The notes under the pieces are model-generated. The model was not told where the DNA came from, ran no database searches, and was given only the letters and a program-made list of their open reading frames with translations. The position numbers were made by a program, and so were the translations under genes. Below are positions 1-11,165 of a stretch of DNA of 64,000 nt, in pieces. Origin of the DNA: Heterocephalus glaber (taxonomy: Eukaryota > Chordata > Mammalia > Rodentia > Bathyergidae). Every line of letters starts with the position of its first letter. Within the stretch, counting starts at the first letter, position 1. The stretch is from contig NW_004624784.1 in NCBI RefSeq assembly GCF_000247695.1, positions 14,878,830 to 14,942,829 on the forward strand, written 5' to 3'.

Positions 1-221
1 CTTCCTATCTCCATCAGACTGACTGGGGCTTACTAAACTAGAGACAGGAAGTGCATGATGGGCTGACAAGGAGGAATTGCTGATGTGGGTTGATAGGTGT
101 CAGTCTTTCTTCCTCTGTTTTCTTTCTTTTTTTTTTTTGGTGTGTGTGTTGGGAGGTAGGGGCCATTTTGTGAAGTTGGAGTCATATCAAGTGTGTGCAA
201 TTTAATAGGGACCCCTGGAGT

Positions 222-400
222 TAGGTGCCCTGGACTCTGATATTTAAGACAAGCTCAATGAAAACTAAGGGAAATTACTTCACCCCTGTGAGCTTCAGTA
301 TTGTCATCTGCAGGATGGGAATAACTACCTATCTAGGGAGATTCTGAAGATCAAATGAGAAGACTCATATGAAGAGTTTTGCTCATGATTGGTGTACATT
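222..400 (+). repeat. MIR SINE
   Basis: Ancient tRNA-derived SINE. The order of landmarks matches the MIR core: a degraded 'acttcacccctgtgagc' segment, then 'tcagtattgtcatctgc', 'gatgggaataactacct' and 'gaagatcaaatgagaag'. Diverged, with no visible target-site duplication. Confidence 0.8.
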
Positions 401-417
401 AGATTCAAAAACAAAAG

Positions 418-502
418 CCAGGGCTGGGGTTGTAGCTGAGCGGTAGAGCGCTTGTCTAGCATGCATGAGGTGCTGGGTTCAATCCCCAGCACTGAAAAAA
501 AA
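418..502 (+). repeat. ID-type SINE
   Basis: Short tRNA-derived rodent SINE. An A-box-like 'tagctgagcggt' and a B-box-like 'gggttcaatcc' are both intact, and an A-tract follows 'cagcactg'. The near-consensus promoter boxes suggest a fairly young copy. It is not a tRNA gene: the acceptor and anticodon arms do not pair as a tRNA would. Confidence 0.9.
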
Positions 503-1029
503 GGTCATTGTTGTGACTACTAACATATTAATGACAGTGGTTGGCTGTGAGCTGTTGCTGTTTTGGAGAGAGAGGAGCTGGATGGGAGCTGTCTGTGGTT
601 CTGCATTCATTCAACCAAGAAGACAATTTCACCAACCTGATAGACCTTGGTCAGGCACTGTCTTAGGCACCAGATTCCTCAGGCAAATTGAAAGCCCTTT
701 ATGTGGATTCTCAGAGAGTCTCTGGGGTTACCTAGGTGAGAACATGTGGCAGTTTTGCCAGTGAACATGGGCTGTCTGGTGTACATGTGTATGAGTAGGC
801 AGGGTTCCTAACACAGAGTGTGCTGTGTGTGAGAGAGAGGAGAGAATGAGTAGGTGGCTGACATGCCTGCAGCTCTCCTAGTGGACTGGCTGTAAGAAGG
901 CCCTGGTGTGGACCTGGGGAGGGGCTGGCTTCCCCAGAACTCCCTAAAACACCAAAGTATACCCTGCTCCCACCTGTATCCGCAGCCCAGGCCAACAGAG
1001 CAGAGTAAATCAGCCCAGAGCCGAGCTGC
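503..1029. other. single-copy DNA, no gene seen
   Basis: No repeat or exon recognised. Short frames on both strands have no recognisable domain. Confidence 0.5.
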
Positions 1030-1330
1030 TCCCCTGCCGGGCACTCCAAACTAATTTTCTGGTACATTATACACTTGGCCTTTTGAACAATCAATGGCCT
1101 TAAATGCTGTTTGGTTCCTGCAGCCAAATCCAAGAGAAATAAGACATAATCCATCTGGCTGATATGACTGGAGCAAGGCGGGAAAGAAAGAGAAAGACAG
1201 AGCCCGGAGCTGCCAAGGGGGGCTCTGCTGGGCTCAGGGAGGGCGGTGGAACTGGAGGGACCTGCCAGCTTTCAATGGGCCTTTAAGAGATATTAATGGC
1301 CGGCTAATCACAGCCCCGTTTGTCTCCATG
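1030..1330. promoter_or_regulatory. candidate conserved noncoding element
   Basis: Repeat-free block mixing AT-rich homeodomain-like cores with GC-rich DNA. Visible cores include 'ctaattttc', a SOX-like 'gaacaatcaatgg', 'gatattaatgg' and 'ggctaatcac'. This texture is typical of vertebrate enhancers. No conservation data were available, so the call is inference. Confidence 0.35.
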
Positions 1331-2984
1331 CTGCCCGCCCACTCAAGCCATCACTCTCTGAAAGCTGAGCTCTGTGGGGGAGGCTGGCATAAGGCTCAGG
1401 ACTAGGGTGCAGAGGGAGGGCCCAGCCCTTGCTGCAGACATCCTTGAACCCTAAACTGATGGGCCTGCCTTGGGTCTTGATGTGGAGTTAGATTTTGGAC
1501 ATAGAAGCCCTGGGATGGCAGCAGACAGGGAATCCCTGGGAGCAGGGGTTGTTTGGAAGGACCCACCATGGCTAGCAGGTGATACCATGATCCCCACAGG
1601 TCCTACCTGGGCTCAGCCTCCGGAAGGTGGAGTGTGAGGAGGGGCTGAGGGAGGAGGTGTTTGACTTGGTTTTTCCTGAAGGTTATTCTGCACATGGAGG
1701 GAGAAAGCAGAAACCTCCTACTCCAGGGCCTCTGCTCACCATGAGGTCAAGACTCTTGGGAGGACAAACAGCTGAGCAGCAGCCTTGGACAGTCCAGCCA
1801 GGAGAAGTGCATCCCAAACATGCTCAGTTTCTCTCTCTACCTCTGGCTTTTCCCACTCTTAGGGGGAGAGGTGGGGAGTGGGATGCCTGGCCCAGGATTC
1901 AGTTTCCCCATTTGTCTCTAGAAATGGTCACTATGTTGATCAGATAGGTGGAGGATGCAGAGCTCTACTGGATCCAGGGCCTTGGGCCATTTTCCTCTCC
2001 TGTTCCAAAGGTGGGTGAGATGACATTCATAAAGCCCAAATCACAGCAGACCCGTGAGATGAGGGAGTCAGGAACATTCCCTTTCCCCAGGAGTTCTGTG
2101 GAAGTGGTTCCTCTCAGAAGGAAAGAGGATGTGGGGGAGGCAGATGGGAGGTGGCAGCTCTCTTGCCCTGCACCTGGCTCTACCTGTCTGCACCTCCATG
2201 CATAGTCACACACCTGGGTTGCTGTTGGTACCACAGCCCCTGAGGAAGAGGGACAGGGGCTGGTGGCAAGGCCAATAAATTGGCAAAGCAGAGGAGTCAG
2301 GTAAGGGACAGGAAGCTTAGGCTGGAGGCATCTGCCATATAGAGGGGGCCTCACCTGGGCAGTTGGGCCTGCTGGGGGCTGATGAAAGGAAAGAGGGAAG
2401 CCACCTTAGCACTTACTTTGGCTGGAGCAGTCTTCTCTCCAGGTTTTTGGCGGAGGCTCCCAACTGTATACTACCAGGATCTGGGTGGGGTCTTCCTGTA
2501 AAGCCTGACCCTACTTGGCTCCCCTGGGCCCACCTGGTTCCACCTGGCCCTACTGAAATAGAGAGCTGCTCCTACACATCAGAGTAACTCAATTCCCAGC
2601 AGCAGCATCAGCAGCAGTGACAATACAGTGCTGGCATCAGCTCTGTGATGAGGGTGGAGCCTGTGCACCTCCCCAATGGGTAATTATGCTACAGCATGTT
2701 CTAGGGAGATGCGGACTTGTCTGACAAGGTGCATGCTTGTTCCTGATGCCAAGGCAGCTGGGGAGTTGAGCAGAGAGGCCAGGGGCTGAAGGTGATGGCA
2801 TTGCTTGGGGCACCTGTCATGGGTAATGAGCTGCTGATCCCAAGGGGCAGCCATCCACTCATCCTTAGCTCAGGGAAGGAATAGCTAGAAGGGGCAGCCA
2901 GGTCTAAGACTCCTGAACAGGAGTGTGGGGGAGTGGAGGATGTCACATAAGTGATCCATGGCGTAACCATGATGACAGTGGCAG
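1331..2984. other. single-copy GC-rich DNA, no gene seen
   Basis: Purine- and CCC-rich sequence with no recognised repeat apart from a short CAG-like run near 2600. Frames of 74-129 codons occur on both strands, overlap one another and show no domain, so I do not call them. Confidence 0.45.
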
Positions 2985-3165
2985 CAGTCCCAGTGTTTAC
3001 AGGTTGTCCTGTACTTTTCAAAACATTTTCACATTTCATCTTCACCATAATGCTGTCATGAAGGGACACATCTTTATCCTATTTAAATGATGAAAAGCCA
3101 CATCTGAGAAGACTCAGCAGTGTGGCCAAGGCTGCAGGGCAGCTGGGGCCAGAGCTGCTTTCTTA
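2985..3165 (-). repeat. MIR-like SINE, antisense
   Basis: Antisense MIR order: 'ttttcacatttcatcttcacc', a position equivalent to the 'atgaggaaactgag' box near 3085, then 'gtgtggccaaggctgcagg'. Strongly diverged. Confidence 0.55.
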
Positions 3166-3559
3166 GCTTGCTGGCCGAGGCACCTTCTCTAGGTCCAAAT
3201 TGGGACTCCTCGTCACAGCTGTGTCTGTGTGGCGCACTGAAGCTCTGGGGTGGGGGTCCAAAGAGGCCCAGAAGGACAAGGGGCCCTACCTGAGAGAGCT
3301 CCCTCCCACCAGCAGCGCTGCCATCACCATAAGCCTGGGTAAGGATTTCCACCAGGCGTGGGCAAGTGAGGGTTTCCACATGGCCACAGTGATGTGGGAG
3401 GAGGAGGCTGCTGACATCGATTGCCATCTGCGTGCTGGATGTGGTGGAAAAGACTGCATGACAGGCACCCCTTTGTGCACCGTGCACACATGATGATGGT
3501 GCCAACGAGCACCCCATCCATTTTGCACCAAGGCCTGGAGAACCCAGAAAAGATGAGAG
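3166..3559. other. single-copy DNA, no gene seen
   Basis: Frames of 97-158 codons overlap on both strands here. None has a recognisable domain, and I see no convincing coding signal. Confidence 0.45.
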
Positions 3560-3870
3560 GAGTTTGCAGCTAGCCTGAGGTTAATCACGGAAGGCTTCCA
3601 GACGGAAGTGGGTCTGAGCTGAGTGGGCTGGAAGGGTAGGCCAGGTGGCATAGGGGCAAAGCAGAGGGCCCTGGACAAAGGGGTGACTGGGAGTTGAGCC
3701 TGGTAGCTGGGATGGGCCCAGGGGTGCGCGAGGGGCCCAAGATGGCTGAAATGGATGATCAAGAGTAAATATGATATGCTAGAAAGTAAAGCACCTCAAG
3801 GATCATTAGGAGGGGAAAATATGAACAAAACAGAGTGTGAAATGGAACCAGGCTATGGAGTCTAGGGCAG
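3560..3870 (-). repeat. L2 LINE fragment, antisense
   Basis: Matches the antisense L2 3' region: 'ggaaggcttccagacgg', 'gtctgagctgagtggg', then the 'agtaaatatgatatgc' and 'ggaggggaaaatatg' type segments. Ancient and diverged. Confidence 0.55.
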
Positions 3871-4839
3871 GGCAGGGTGACCCTCCAGGGTCAGTAGCAT
3901 TGGGTCTGTCTTGCATTCCAGGCCTGGCTCTGGATCTCGAGATCCTCTGGTTGGCTGCGGGGCTTTAGAACCTTCAGCTCACTCTGCTACCAGGTTGGGG
4001 TGCATTTTGGAACTTGGTGGGGTGGGGATGGATGGTCCTACAGCCCATTGCCCCGCCCCATGGCGCCTTCCTCCTGCCGCCAGGCCCAAGCCTTCCCTCT
4101 ACAGGATACCAGTTCAACACTGAATTCTGCCTCAGGCTCCAGGAAAGTCGTGCTGCTCTGGGAGGATGCCCTGCTGCTCCTTCTGCTGGCTCCTTGGTGA
4201 TTAATAGTGTGGGGAGGTGGGGAGCAGCCGTTCCCGCCCTAGCGCTCCAGATGATTGAGAGGGAGGAAGCCAGCTCCAGAGTAGCCAAGGTGGGGTGTGT
4301 GGTCAGGGAGAGGTCCCAGGGGTGACAGAGTGTGGGTCTAGGTGGGATGGTGGACTCCAGGGCCCAGGGGATGGACACAGAGTATCATGCCACTATCTTA
4401 ATACTGGATTCTTCTAAGTGGGAAGAAGGTAGTATTTTGCTGCATAATTTCTTGGCCTTTCAAGACCATCCTGGCTGGACAACGGTCCTGAAAGACTCCT
4501 GAGAGCTGGGCAGCAGGGCCTGCTATTGTCTTCAAGGGGAAACCAAGGCTTAGGGGAGAAGGAGGTGGTTTATTCTTAAAAGGTTGTACCACTCTATAGG
4601 CCTTTGCTCAAACAGCTCCCTTTTTCCTGTGTCCCCTCAGTGTAAGAGAAGAAGAAGTTGCTTCTACCTCTCTCTGTCTCTCTCTGCCAGGAATTTCAAA
4701 GGGACAACTTTTCTTCTCAGGTTTGGGGGTGGAGGGAGACCCAGGAGCTATAGATACCTGTGAAACCAATTTAAAAATCAGTCTAGCCAACCAGCCCCCA
4801 AAGGAACCAAAGGGAGCTATAGAGTAACTCAAAAGCAGA
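3871..4839. other. single-copy DNA, no gene seen
   Basis: Mixed-composition sequence with no recognised repeat or exon. The short frames overlap one another on both strands. Confidence 0.45.
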
Positions 4840-5030
4840 CACTAATGGAGGAGAAAAGAAATGTAGTTACATATTCATCAGCTTTTAAATATTCATGAGG
4901 ATTGTAAAGCAGATTAATTTTCATGCCTCATTTCTCTCGTGGTTCCCGCTGTCCATATTTTACCGCAGCAGCAGAAGAAAAAGAAGCTATGGATTACTTG
5001 GCCACTGCCCTGATCACCACTTAAGGAACA
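4840..5030. promoter_or_regulatory. candidate conserved noncoding element
   Basis: AT-rich, repeat-free block with clustered homeodomain/POU-like cores ('catattcatcagc', 'aaatattcatgagg', 'cagattaattttc'), followed by 'ttaccgcagcagcag'. It ends against a GT microsatellite. The enhancer call is inference from composition. Confidence 0.35.
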
Positions 5031-5032
5031 GT

Positions 5033-5033
5033 G

Positions 5034-5068
<35 letters not shown>

Positions 5069-5094
5069 TGTCTGTCTGTCTGTCTGTCTGTGTG
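5033..5094. repeat. compound (TG)n(TCTG)n microsatellite
   Basis: About 17 TG units run straight into about seven TCTG units. The alternating purine-pyrimidine half can adopt Z-DNA. It generates spurious frames rich in VC or TH on either strand. Confidence 0.97.
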
Positions 5095-6289
5095 GGTGAT
5101 GGGCAGAGAAGCAGGAAGGTAGTCACTTTGGGAGTGAAGATGCTGGTCTCCTAAGGTACCAGACACCCCTTCTGCTGTGTCAGGACAGTGTGAGGACAGC
5201 AGGGCACAGCAGGGGTCAAAGGTCAAGGTGGGTGTGGAGGACTTTGGTCACATCCAGGTGATTTCTGGCCTCCTTTGAGTGAAATGAGAAAGGACCTTCC
5301 CAGAGTCAGCTAGGGTTTCATCTCCACACCCCTAAACTAACTGCCTGCGACGAATGATTGTGTGAGGGGAGTAGCAGAGGAGAGGGCAGGCAATGAAGGA
5401 GAAAGGGGTACAGGTGACACCAAATGACAAAGACAAATTGGAAGAAATGGAGCAGCCAGAAACACTATGGAAAGTGTAGGTGAAAGGATGAGCTTTCCAG
5501 CTAGAGGGCTGTTATAATGTTAGGATGAAGGAACATGGGGCAAAAGCAGTAGGATGGAGGTTAGATTTGTGGAAAGATTTTCACATCTCAGGATCTCAGG
5601 ACCTCCTTTCTATAGGTAATGGGAAAAATGTTCCTCTGAGTCATATACCAGCTCTGAGGCACAGTGAAGAGAAGCTGGAGCCAGAAGTGTGTCAGACTGC
5701 TTTGGAAACAGCCAACAAGTGTCCTGGCAGCAAGGGCAAGGAGGAGATGGGGATCTGTTGTGTCAACTGCAGGGTGTGTAGTGAGCCATCCCAAGAGCCA
5801 CGAGGAGCAAATATTGTCCAGAGTCATGAGTGAAACATGCAGGATGGAGCTTTTGGGAGTGTCTGGACTGTGGTCCTTGGGCAGTGATGCAATTTGCTTA
5901 AAATATGTCCTGGCTAGCATCTGACTGTCTTTAGTGGTTTGGACTGACTTCCCGGAACAAGGACGGAGGAGCTGCCATGCAGAAGGGCCAGCTTGGTTGT
6001 CAGCTCTTGCTACCTTCTGTAGGGTAGAGTGCTCAGGTTTCTCCCTGGGATGTGTGGGGATCACTAGGCAGGACTCTCTCTCTGGAGTTCCTCCCCACTT
6101 CCTCCCCCCATAGTCTCTTGGATCTCCCCAGGGAATCCTACCTTGTATGTGCACCTGCTTAGGGATAACTCCACTTGGATGTTCAGAAAATATCTCAAAC
6201 CTCACCTTCCACAGTTGAGATGTCCACGGCTGCAACCTTCCCTGTGTCAAGCCAGTGGCAACTCCATTAGTAGTAGTCCCAGCTACCGA
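5095..6289. other. mostly single-copy DNA, no gene supported
   Basis: It contains the longest gap-free open frame in the window (minus strand, 235 codons, 5588-6295). That translation has no recognisable domain and no supporting splice or start context, so I leave it uncalled. Degraded repeat-like text occurs around 5400-5560, but I could not name it. Confidence 0.4.
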
Positions 6290-6523
6290 GGCCAATCAAC
6301 TTAGGAGCAGCCCTCGAACCCTCCCTCTACCCATCCTTCACCATGATACTCAGAATCCCAGCACTTCTCACTGCCTCCTGCCAGGTCCCCACCCAGGTCC
6401 AGGCTCCCACCTTCTGCTGTATGGATTATTGCAGTAGCTGCCTGGTCCCCTCCTTCCCCTGCCCAAGTCCATTCTTGACATAGCAGCCAAAGAGAGGGCT
6501 TTGCAATGGCAGATTGTGCCCCA

Positions 6524-6525
<2 letters not shown>

Positions 6526-6566
<41 letters not shown>

Positions 6567-6722
6567 AGGATTGAACCTAGGACTTTCACACTGAACTATA
6601 TACTTAACCCTTATTTTTTGTTTTGAGAGAGGGTTCACTAAGTTGCTAAGGCTTGAATGTGTGATTCTCCTGCCTCCCAGAGTGCTGGGTTTATAGGTAT
6701 GTACCACCACACCAGGTTTTAT
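6526..6722 (-). repeat. B1-ID composite SINE, antisense, with (TG)n head
   Basis: Read on the minus strand it has a B1 part ('acctggtgtggtggtac', 'ccagcactctgggagg'), then a degraded ID part with a B-box-like 'ggttcaatcc'. The ID tail is replaced by about 18 units of CA/TG at 6526-6561, a microsatellite grown from the SINE tail. Confidence 0.8.
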
Positions 6723-6849
6723 CTGTTCTTGACATCTTCCAGTGGCTCCCATTTCTTTGAGTCAAAGCCCAAATCCTTTGTGGCCTAAAAGTCTCTCTAT
6801 GTTGTATTTTTCTCTCATACCCCTGTAGCTATACTGGGATCCTTGTTGT

Positions 6850-7003
6850 TGGTTCATTTTTCCTGAGAAAGGGTCTTGCTATGTAGTTCAGGCTGGTGTT
6901 GCACTTACTACATAGTCCAGGCTGGCCTCAAACTCTCAATCCTCCTGCCCCAGCCTCCCAGAGTGCTAGGATTACAGGTGGACACCACTAAGCCCGGCTC
7001 CTT
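6850..7003 (-). repeat. B1 SINE, antisense
   Basis: Monomeric B1 with landmarks 'gccgggcttagtggtg', 'atcctagcactctggg' and 'gaggattgagagtttgagg' on the minus strand. The internal duplication typical of rodent B1 is visible as two 'ctatgtag'/'ctacatag' segments about 30 bases apart. Confidence 0.85.
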
Positions 7004-7540
7004 GCTATTCCTTGAGCAGCCCAGACCTGCTCTCATTTTAGGATCTTTGCAGTAGGCTCACTCCTTTACCTCCTTCAGAACTTTGCTAAACTTACCTTCT
7101 CAGTGAGGTGTTCCCTGTGTACACTATTTACAATCACAGTTTCCTTCCTGGGCTCTTTCTCTTTCACCCTGCTCTGTCTTTTCCCTACAGGCTTTTCCAC
7201 CTTCTAATATGATACACACTTACTTATTTTGTTTGTTGAGTGTCTCACCTACTGAAAAGTCTGTTCCTGGTGGTCCCCAAGAGAAGGAAAATAGATGAAG
7301 CAGGCTACGAGAGAGTTTCCAGGCCAGGGCAAAGGAGATGGGACGCCAGACAGAACCTAGGGGCAGAGCTGAGTCAGAGACTGGATTTGGGGAAGGTCTC
7401 GATTCATGAGGAAGAATATGGAGAGAGGGAGCTGCATACAGAGAGTTCCAAAAATATGTAGAAGGGTCTTCAAAACTTTGATCTGTGCATGTTAGAAGTG
7501 ATAAAACACAAAGATGAAAAAATAACTGGCAGGTAGGCTG

Positions 7541-7692
7541 GCTAGGCATGGTGGTTCACACTTGGCATCTCAGCACTTGGAAGGCTCAGGCAGGAAGATC
7601 ATGAACTCAAGGCCAGCCTAGACTACATAGTGAGTTCAAGGTCAGCTTTGACCACACAGTATGACCCTTTCTCAAAACCAAACCAAACCAAA
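7541..7692 (+). repeat. B1 SINE
   Basis: Sense B1: 'gctaggcatggtggttc', 'atctcagcacttgg', 'aggccagcctagac'. The internal duplication is seen as two 'gagttcaagg'/'gaactcaagg' segments. Ends in an 'aaaccaaacc' tail. Confidence 0.9.
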
Positions 7693-7699
7693 TCATGAA

Positions 7700-7965
7700 A
7701 TAAATGAGATACAGAAGGTTAAATATCAAATGATTTCTCTTATATGAGAAACCCAAAGTATAAATAATTTAAAGAGTAAAATAAAAGATAGTTTATAGGA
7801 AACAAGAGAATGTTTACAGATGGGAAGGGGATCTAGGGGTGGAGTGAAAGGGGAGGGGAAGAGGAAGTAAAAAGGATTATGATGTGATATGTTCATGTAC
7901 CAAAGTCCTCATGTTGAATGTCTTTATTATGTATCACAAATATGTACTAATAAAAAACAAATTAA
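7700..7965 (+). repeat. L1 3' UTR fragment
   Basis: Sense L1 3' end: 'atgatttctcttatatgag', a GA-rich stretch (7825-7875), then 'gtatcacaaatatgtac' and 'taataaaaaacaaa', which resembles an L1 polyadenylation end. Confidence 0.6.
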
Positions 7966-8084
7966 AACAAAGCAAAAAGAAAGCAGTCAGCTGGACAGTT
8001 TCTGGAGTTCACACACAATTGGTAACAATTCATATTCCCACTGGCTGGTAGAGGAAATCTGTAGAACTTCAAATATTGCATAGG

Positions 8085-8550
8085 GCCCTCAGAAAGATAT
8101 TACCCTAGCCCTAGAAAAAGGCTGCTTTGGACCTACTCCAACAGAACTTCAAGACAAGCCTTAAAAGAATTAAAGTTATTCCAAATAAATGTGAGCCAGA
8201 ACAAACTTCAGCACTCTTTAAAGGAATAAAACAAAATCCAGAATTCAGTAATATAAAATTTATAAATCCATCATTTCATTAAAAAATTTATAGTCATGTA
8301 ATGAAGCAGGAAAATATGACTCATAACCAGAAGAAAAGTCAATCAACAGAAACAGATCCAAAAGGAGAAAAATGACAGAAATAGTAGACAAGGATATGAA
8401 AGCAATGATTATAAATATGTGCCATATGCTCAAAAATGAGGAGGAAAATATGCATAGGATGAAGAGATAAGTAGGTTTTTAAAAACCAAGTGGGAATTTA
8501 TAAAGATGAAAATAGAATATCTGAATGAAAAAACCATTAAATATTCTAAA
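8085..8550 (+). repeat. old L1 (L1M-type) fragment around the ORF1 start
   Basis: Matches the region at the start of ORF1 in old mammalian L1: 'gcaggaaaatatgactcat', 'gaaaagtcaatcaacag', 'agtagacaaggatatgaaa', 'attataaatatgtgccat'. Reading frames are destroyed. Confidence 0.7.
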
Positions 8551-9827
8551 TCATTCTGTTTCTGTGACTACCAAAACCACATTGGGGTGTACCCCCACCC
8601 CAATAGAAACATTTTCTGAGTAGCCAGCACTTACTCCCCTGTACTCTGAGATTGCTTTTGAGATGGCTACATTCACTTTCTTAGTTCTCTAGGACTCTGG
8701 AGAAGCAGGCTTCTTTTCTGTTTGTCTCCAAATGCAATCTGGATTTCAAATGGCAAACAACACCAACCCCCTCCCATGCCTTCTGACTGAGTACCTCCCC
8801 TCCAGCCATGAACGTCTCTCCGTCAGTCTTCACCCCACCATTAGTCATGGTGCTCTTGTAATGGGGTGATCACCTGGCTTCTGTCCTGTGGAACCCCAAG
8901 TCTGGCTAGGTTTGCATAATGCAATGAAGAATGTGGCTGGATTCGTAGGTCTGTGTAGATAAAGCACATGGTGGGAACTTCATGTGGAGGTCAGGGAAGG
9001 CTTCACTGAACAGGTGGCATTCGTGCTGGGGTGGGAAGGATGGATGCAGTCTGGACTACTGGGAACTCAGGAACAGGCATTCTGGGCAAGACTAGGCTTC
9101 ACCTTGAATTTCCTCACTTGCGGTTTTCCCTTCCCATGTCTGTCTTCCCTGTGGTCTTGCCCTTCCTCATGGCCTTCATCCGTCAGCTGCCAACACTGTC
9201 ATAGGCGGCCTTGCCTGGTCTGGGCACTTGGCAGCTCACTTCCCATCTCATCTCCTCCTCTTCCCCCTTTCTTCCTCTACTTTGAGCACAATGCGATGAG
9301 GGCAGTGTGTTTCTTACGCTGACCCTCCAAGGTGCTCTGGGGCATGATGGGTGTGTGCAAGTGAGCAGGGCTGGGCGGGCACCAGGAGTGGGCTGAAGAG
9401 GTCCCCTCCTCCTGGCCTGCTTGGCTAGAGAAGGATAAGCTTGTTAATGACAATGACAGAGCCCCAGGAGGGAGGGTTAAGAGAACCGAGGCTTCCCTAT
9501 GGTGGGAGTTTTGAGCAAGGTGTGGCACCCAAATGCAGGCTTTGGGGTGACACAAGCAGCCCTCTTCACCTCCCACCTTCTTGGTCTGCCCCTCCCCAGG
9601 AAAGACCTCTGTGCGTCATCCAGCCAGGTGTCCCCTCCCCACACCAGGCAGCTGACTAGGAGCTCTCCATCCCCCAGGGGATCCCACCTACAACTCCAGC
9701 CTGAACTAGCGCCTGGTACCCTGAGGAGCCCAGTGTAGGGGCAGTCTGGGAAGAGGGCACCACGGTGGGTGGCCATGGGCCCTGACACTGGTGCAGATGG
9801 AGCTGGGCCTTTTCATCTGCATGTATC
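8551..9827. other. single-copy DNA with one L2 fossil, no gene seen
   Basis: Apart from the antisense L2 piece near 8970-9095 I recognise nothing here. Frames such as 8984-9322 (+) or 9477-9788 (-) are short, overlap one another and have no domain. Confidence 0.45.
8970..9095 (-). repeat. L2 LINE fragment, antisense
   Basis: Antisense L2 text: 'ggtcagggaaggcttcac', then 'aggtggcattcgtgctgg' and 'aggaacaggcattctggg'. Confidence 0.5.
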
Positions 9828-9945
9828 AGGGCTTGAGACAAGTTACTTAACCTCCAACCCCAAGGGTCCTTATCCTATCTGTGGAATGCAGATCACCACC
9901 CCCTGGTATGGGCATGTTAGGGTGACTGAACCACAGGTGCTGTTA
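9828..9945 (+). repeat. MIR SINE
   Basis: Sense MIR: 'gagacaagttacttaacctc' followed by 'ccttatcctatctgtggaa' at the expected spacing. Confidence 0.65.
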
Positions 9946-11054
9946 TGATCGTGATGGTGCTGTGGTTGCTGACAGACTGGCTGAGGGAGGAAGGAGGCTG
10001 CAGCCTAGGCCAGGCCTGCTCCTCTGTGCCTTGCTCCATCCTTCAGCTGCTCCGGCTCAGCCCCCAGCTTCCTCACCCTTGTTCAGGGTCCTTGTCCCAC
10101 AGTCCCCAAAGGGGCCCATCATTTCTGTAATTGCATTTCTCTGGCTTGGCACAACCATCAGCACCTAATGTCCCATGTCACTGCTGGGTCTCTGGCTGCA
10201 GACACCTCGCTCCTCCTTGGAGCTGCTCAGCCACCCAGGGCAACTGCATCTGGTCAGGAATGCCATGGTGGGGGTGGGGGCAAGAGGCAAGACCTTCCAG
10301 GGATACATGGGTGACAATTTTGTATGAGAAGACAAGGAACTCGTAGGTATCCCAACACCTTTCTACCCACTTTGGACATTCATCTTGCCCTTTCTCAACT
10401 TCCCCTTGTCTCCAGCGTCAGGGCCTTAGCCAGCTCCTCCCTGAAGAGCAGAGCCCTGAGCCCAGGGAGAGATCCAGGTCCCCCACTCCACTTGGCTCTG
10501 ATGCCATGTTGCATTTTTCAGGACCAGTCTAGCAAAAAGTCAGGGCTGGGAAGGGTGAACTTGGACAAAGACTTGGAACCCAGTGGAGACCAGGGTCAAG
10601 GAGAGCTCACTCCAGCATCCATGTTACTATGCCCTGGGCTCAAAGTGGGGCTCCCTCCCCTGGGCTATCCAGTCAGGCCACTGCTGCCCCACTCCTGGCC
10701 TCAGGGCCCAAGGAGCTCCTGGGGCACTGAGAGCTTCCTGGGTGTTTGCATCCCAGTCTGGACCTCAGGTGGCTTCTGCTGTCTCCCAGGATGAGGCCAC
10801 CAGAGCTGGGCAGTCTTACCAGCTCGCCCAGTTCAGGACAATAGATGGTTCCAGAGAGCCCAGAGCTGCCCCTGGAGAGAGAGTGAGAGAAGGAGACATC
10901 CAGCAGGAGAGGAGCCCCCAGCTGCAATCCTGCTCCCACCCTATTCCTGCAGCCACATTCCTGCCTCCTCCATGCCTGGGCTCCGAGAATGTTTCTTTTA
11001 CCTTGAGCCCAGGGAGAGACACAAACCCTTTGTTGGTTCCTCTCAGCACTGCTG
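9946..11054. other. single-copy GC-rich DNA, no gene seen
   Basis: C-rich sequence with overlapping frames of up to 168 codons on both strands, as expected in GC-rich noncoding DNA where stops are rare. No domain or repeat recognised. Confidence 0.45.
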
Positions 11055-11165
11055 GGATCTGCTGGCATTTCCACAAAGAACTTTCATAAATACTGAGAGA
11101 GAACAAAAAGGACATAATTACAGAAAATACAAACAGCGTGAAAATAGTCAAGGTTCTAAAGTACA
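11055..11165. promoter_or_regulatory. candidate conserved noncoding element (weak)
   Basis: An abrupt A-rich, repeat-free island in GC-rich surroundings, with 'ctttcataaatactgag', 'ggacataattacag' and 'acaaacagcgtg'. The change in composition and homeodomain/FOX-like cores suggest a short enhancer core. No direct proof. Confidence 0.25.

Larger units (their letters stand above)
6290..7255 (+). repeat. L2 LINE 3' region, interrupted by two SINEs
   Basis: Three collinear pieces match the L2 3' end in sense. 6310-6525 has the 'attcttgacatagcagcc' zone. 6722-6850 has 'cttccagtggctcccat' and 'gtcaaagcccaaatcc'. 7003-7255 has 'gtgaggtgttccctgtg', the poly-pyrimidine stretch and 'cttattttgtttgttgag'. 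An antisense SINE sits in each of the two breaks, so both insertions post-date the L2 copy. Confidence 0.7.

Noticed and set aside
418..502. possible tRNA gene (A and B boxes)
   Set aside because: The element is an ID SINE with an A-rich tail and no cloverleaf; many similar copies occur in the window.
4895..5226. frames rich in VCVC, THTH or TDRQ
   Set aside because: They are translations of the TG/TCTG microsatellite.
5588..6295. 235-codon minus-strand frame
   Set aside because: No recognisable domain, no start or splice context, and long chance frames are expected in this GC-rich DNA. I cannot support a gene.
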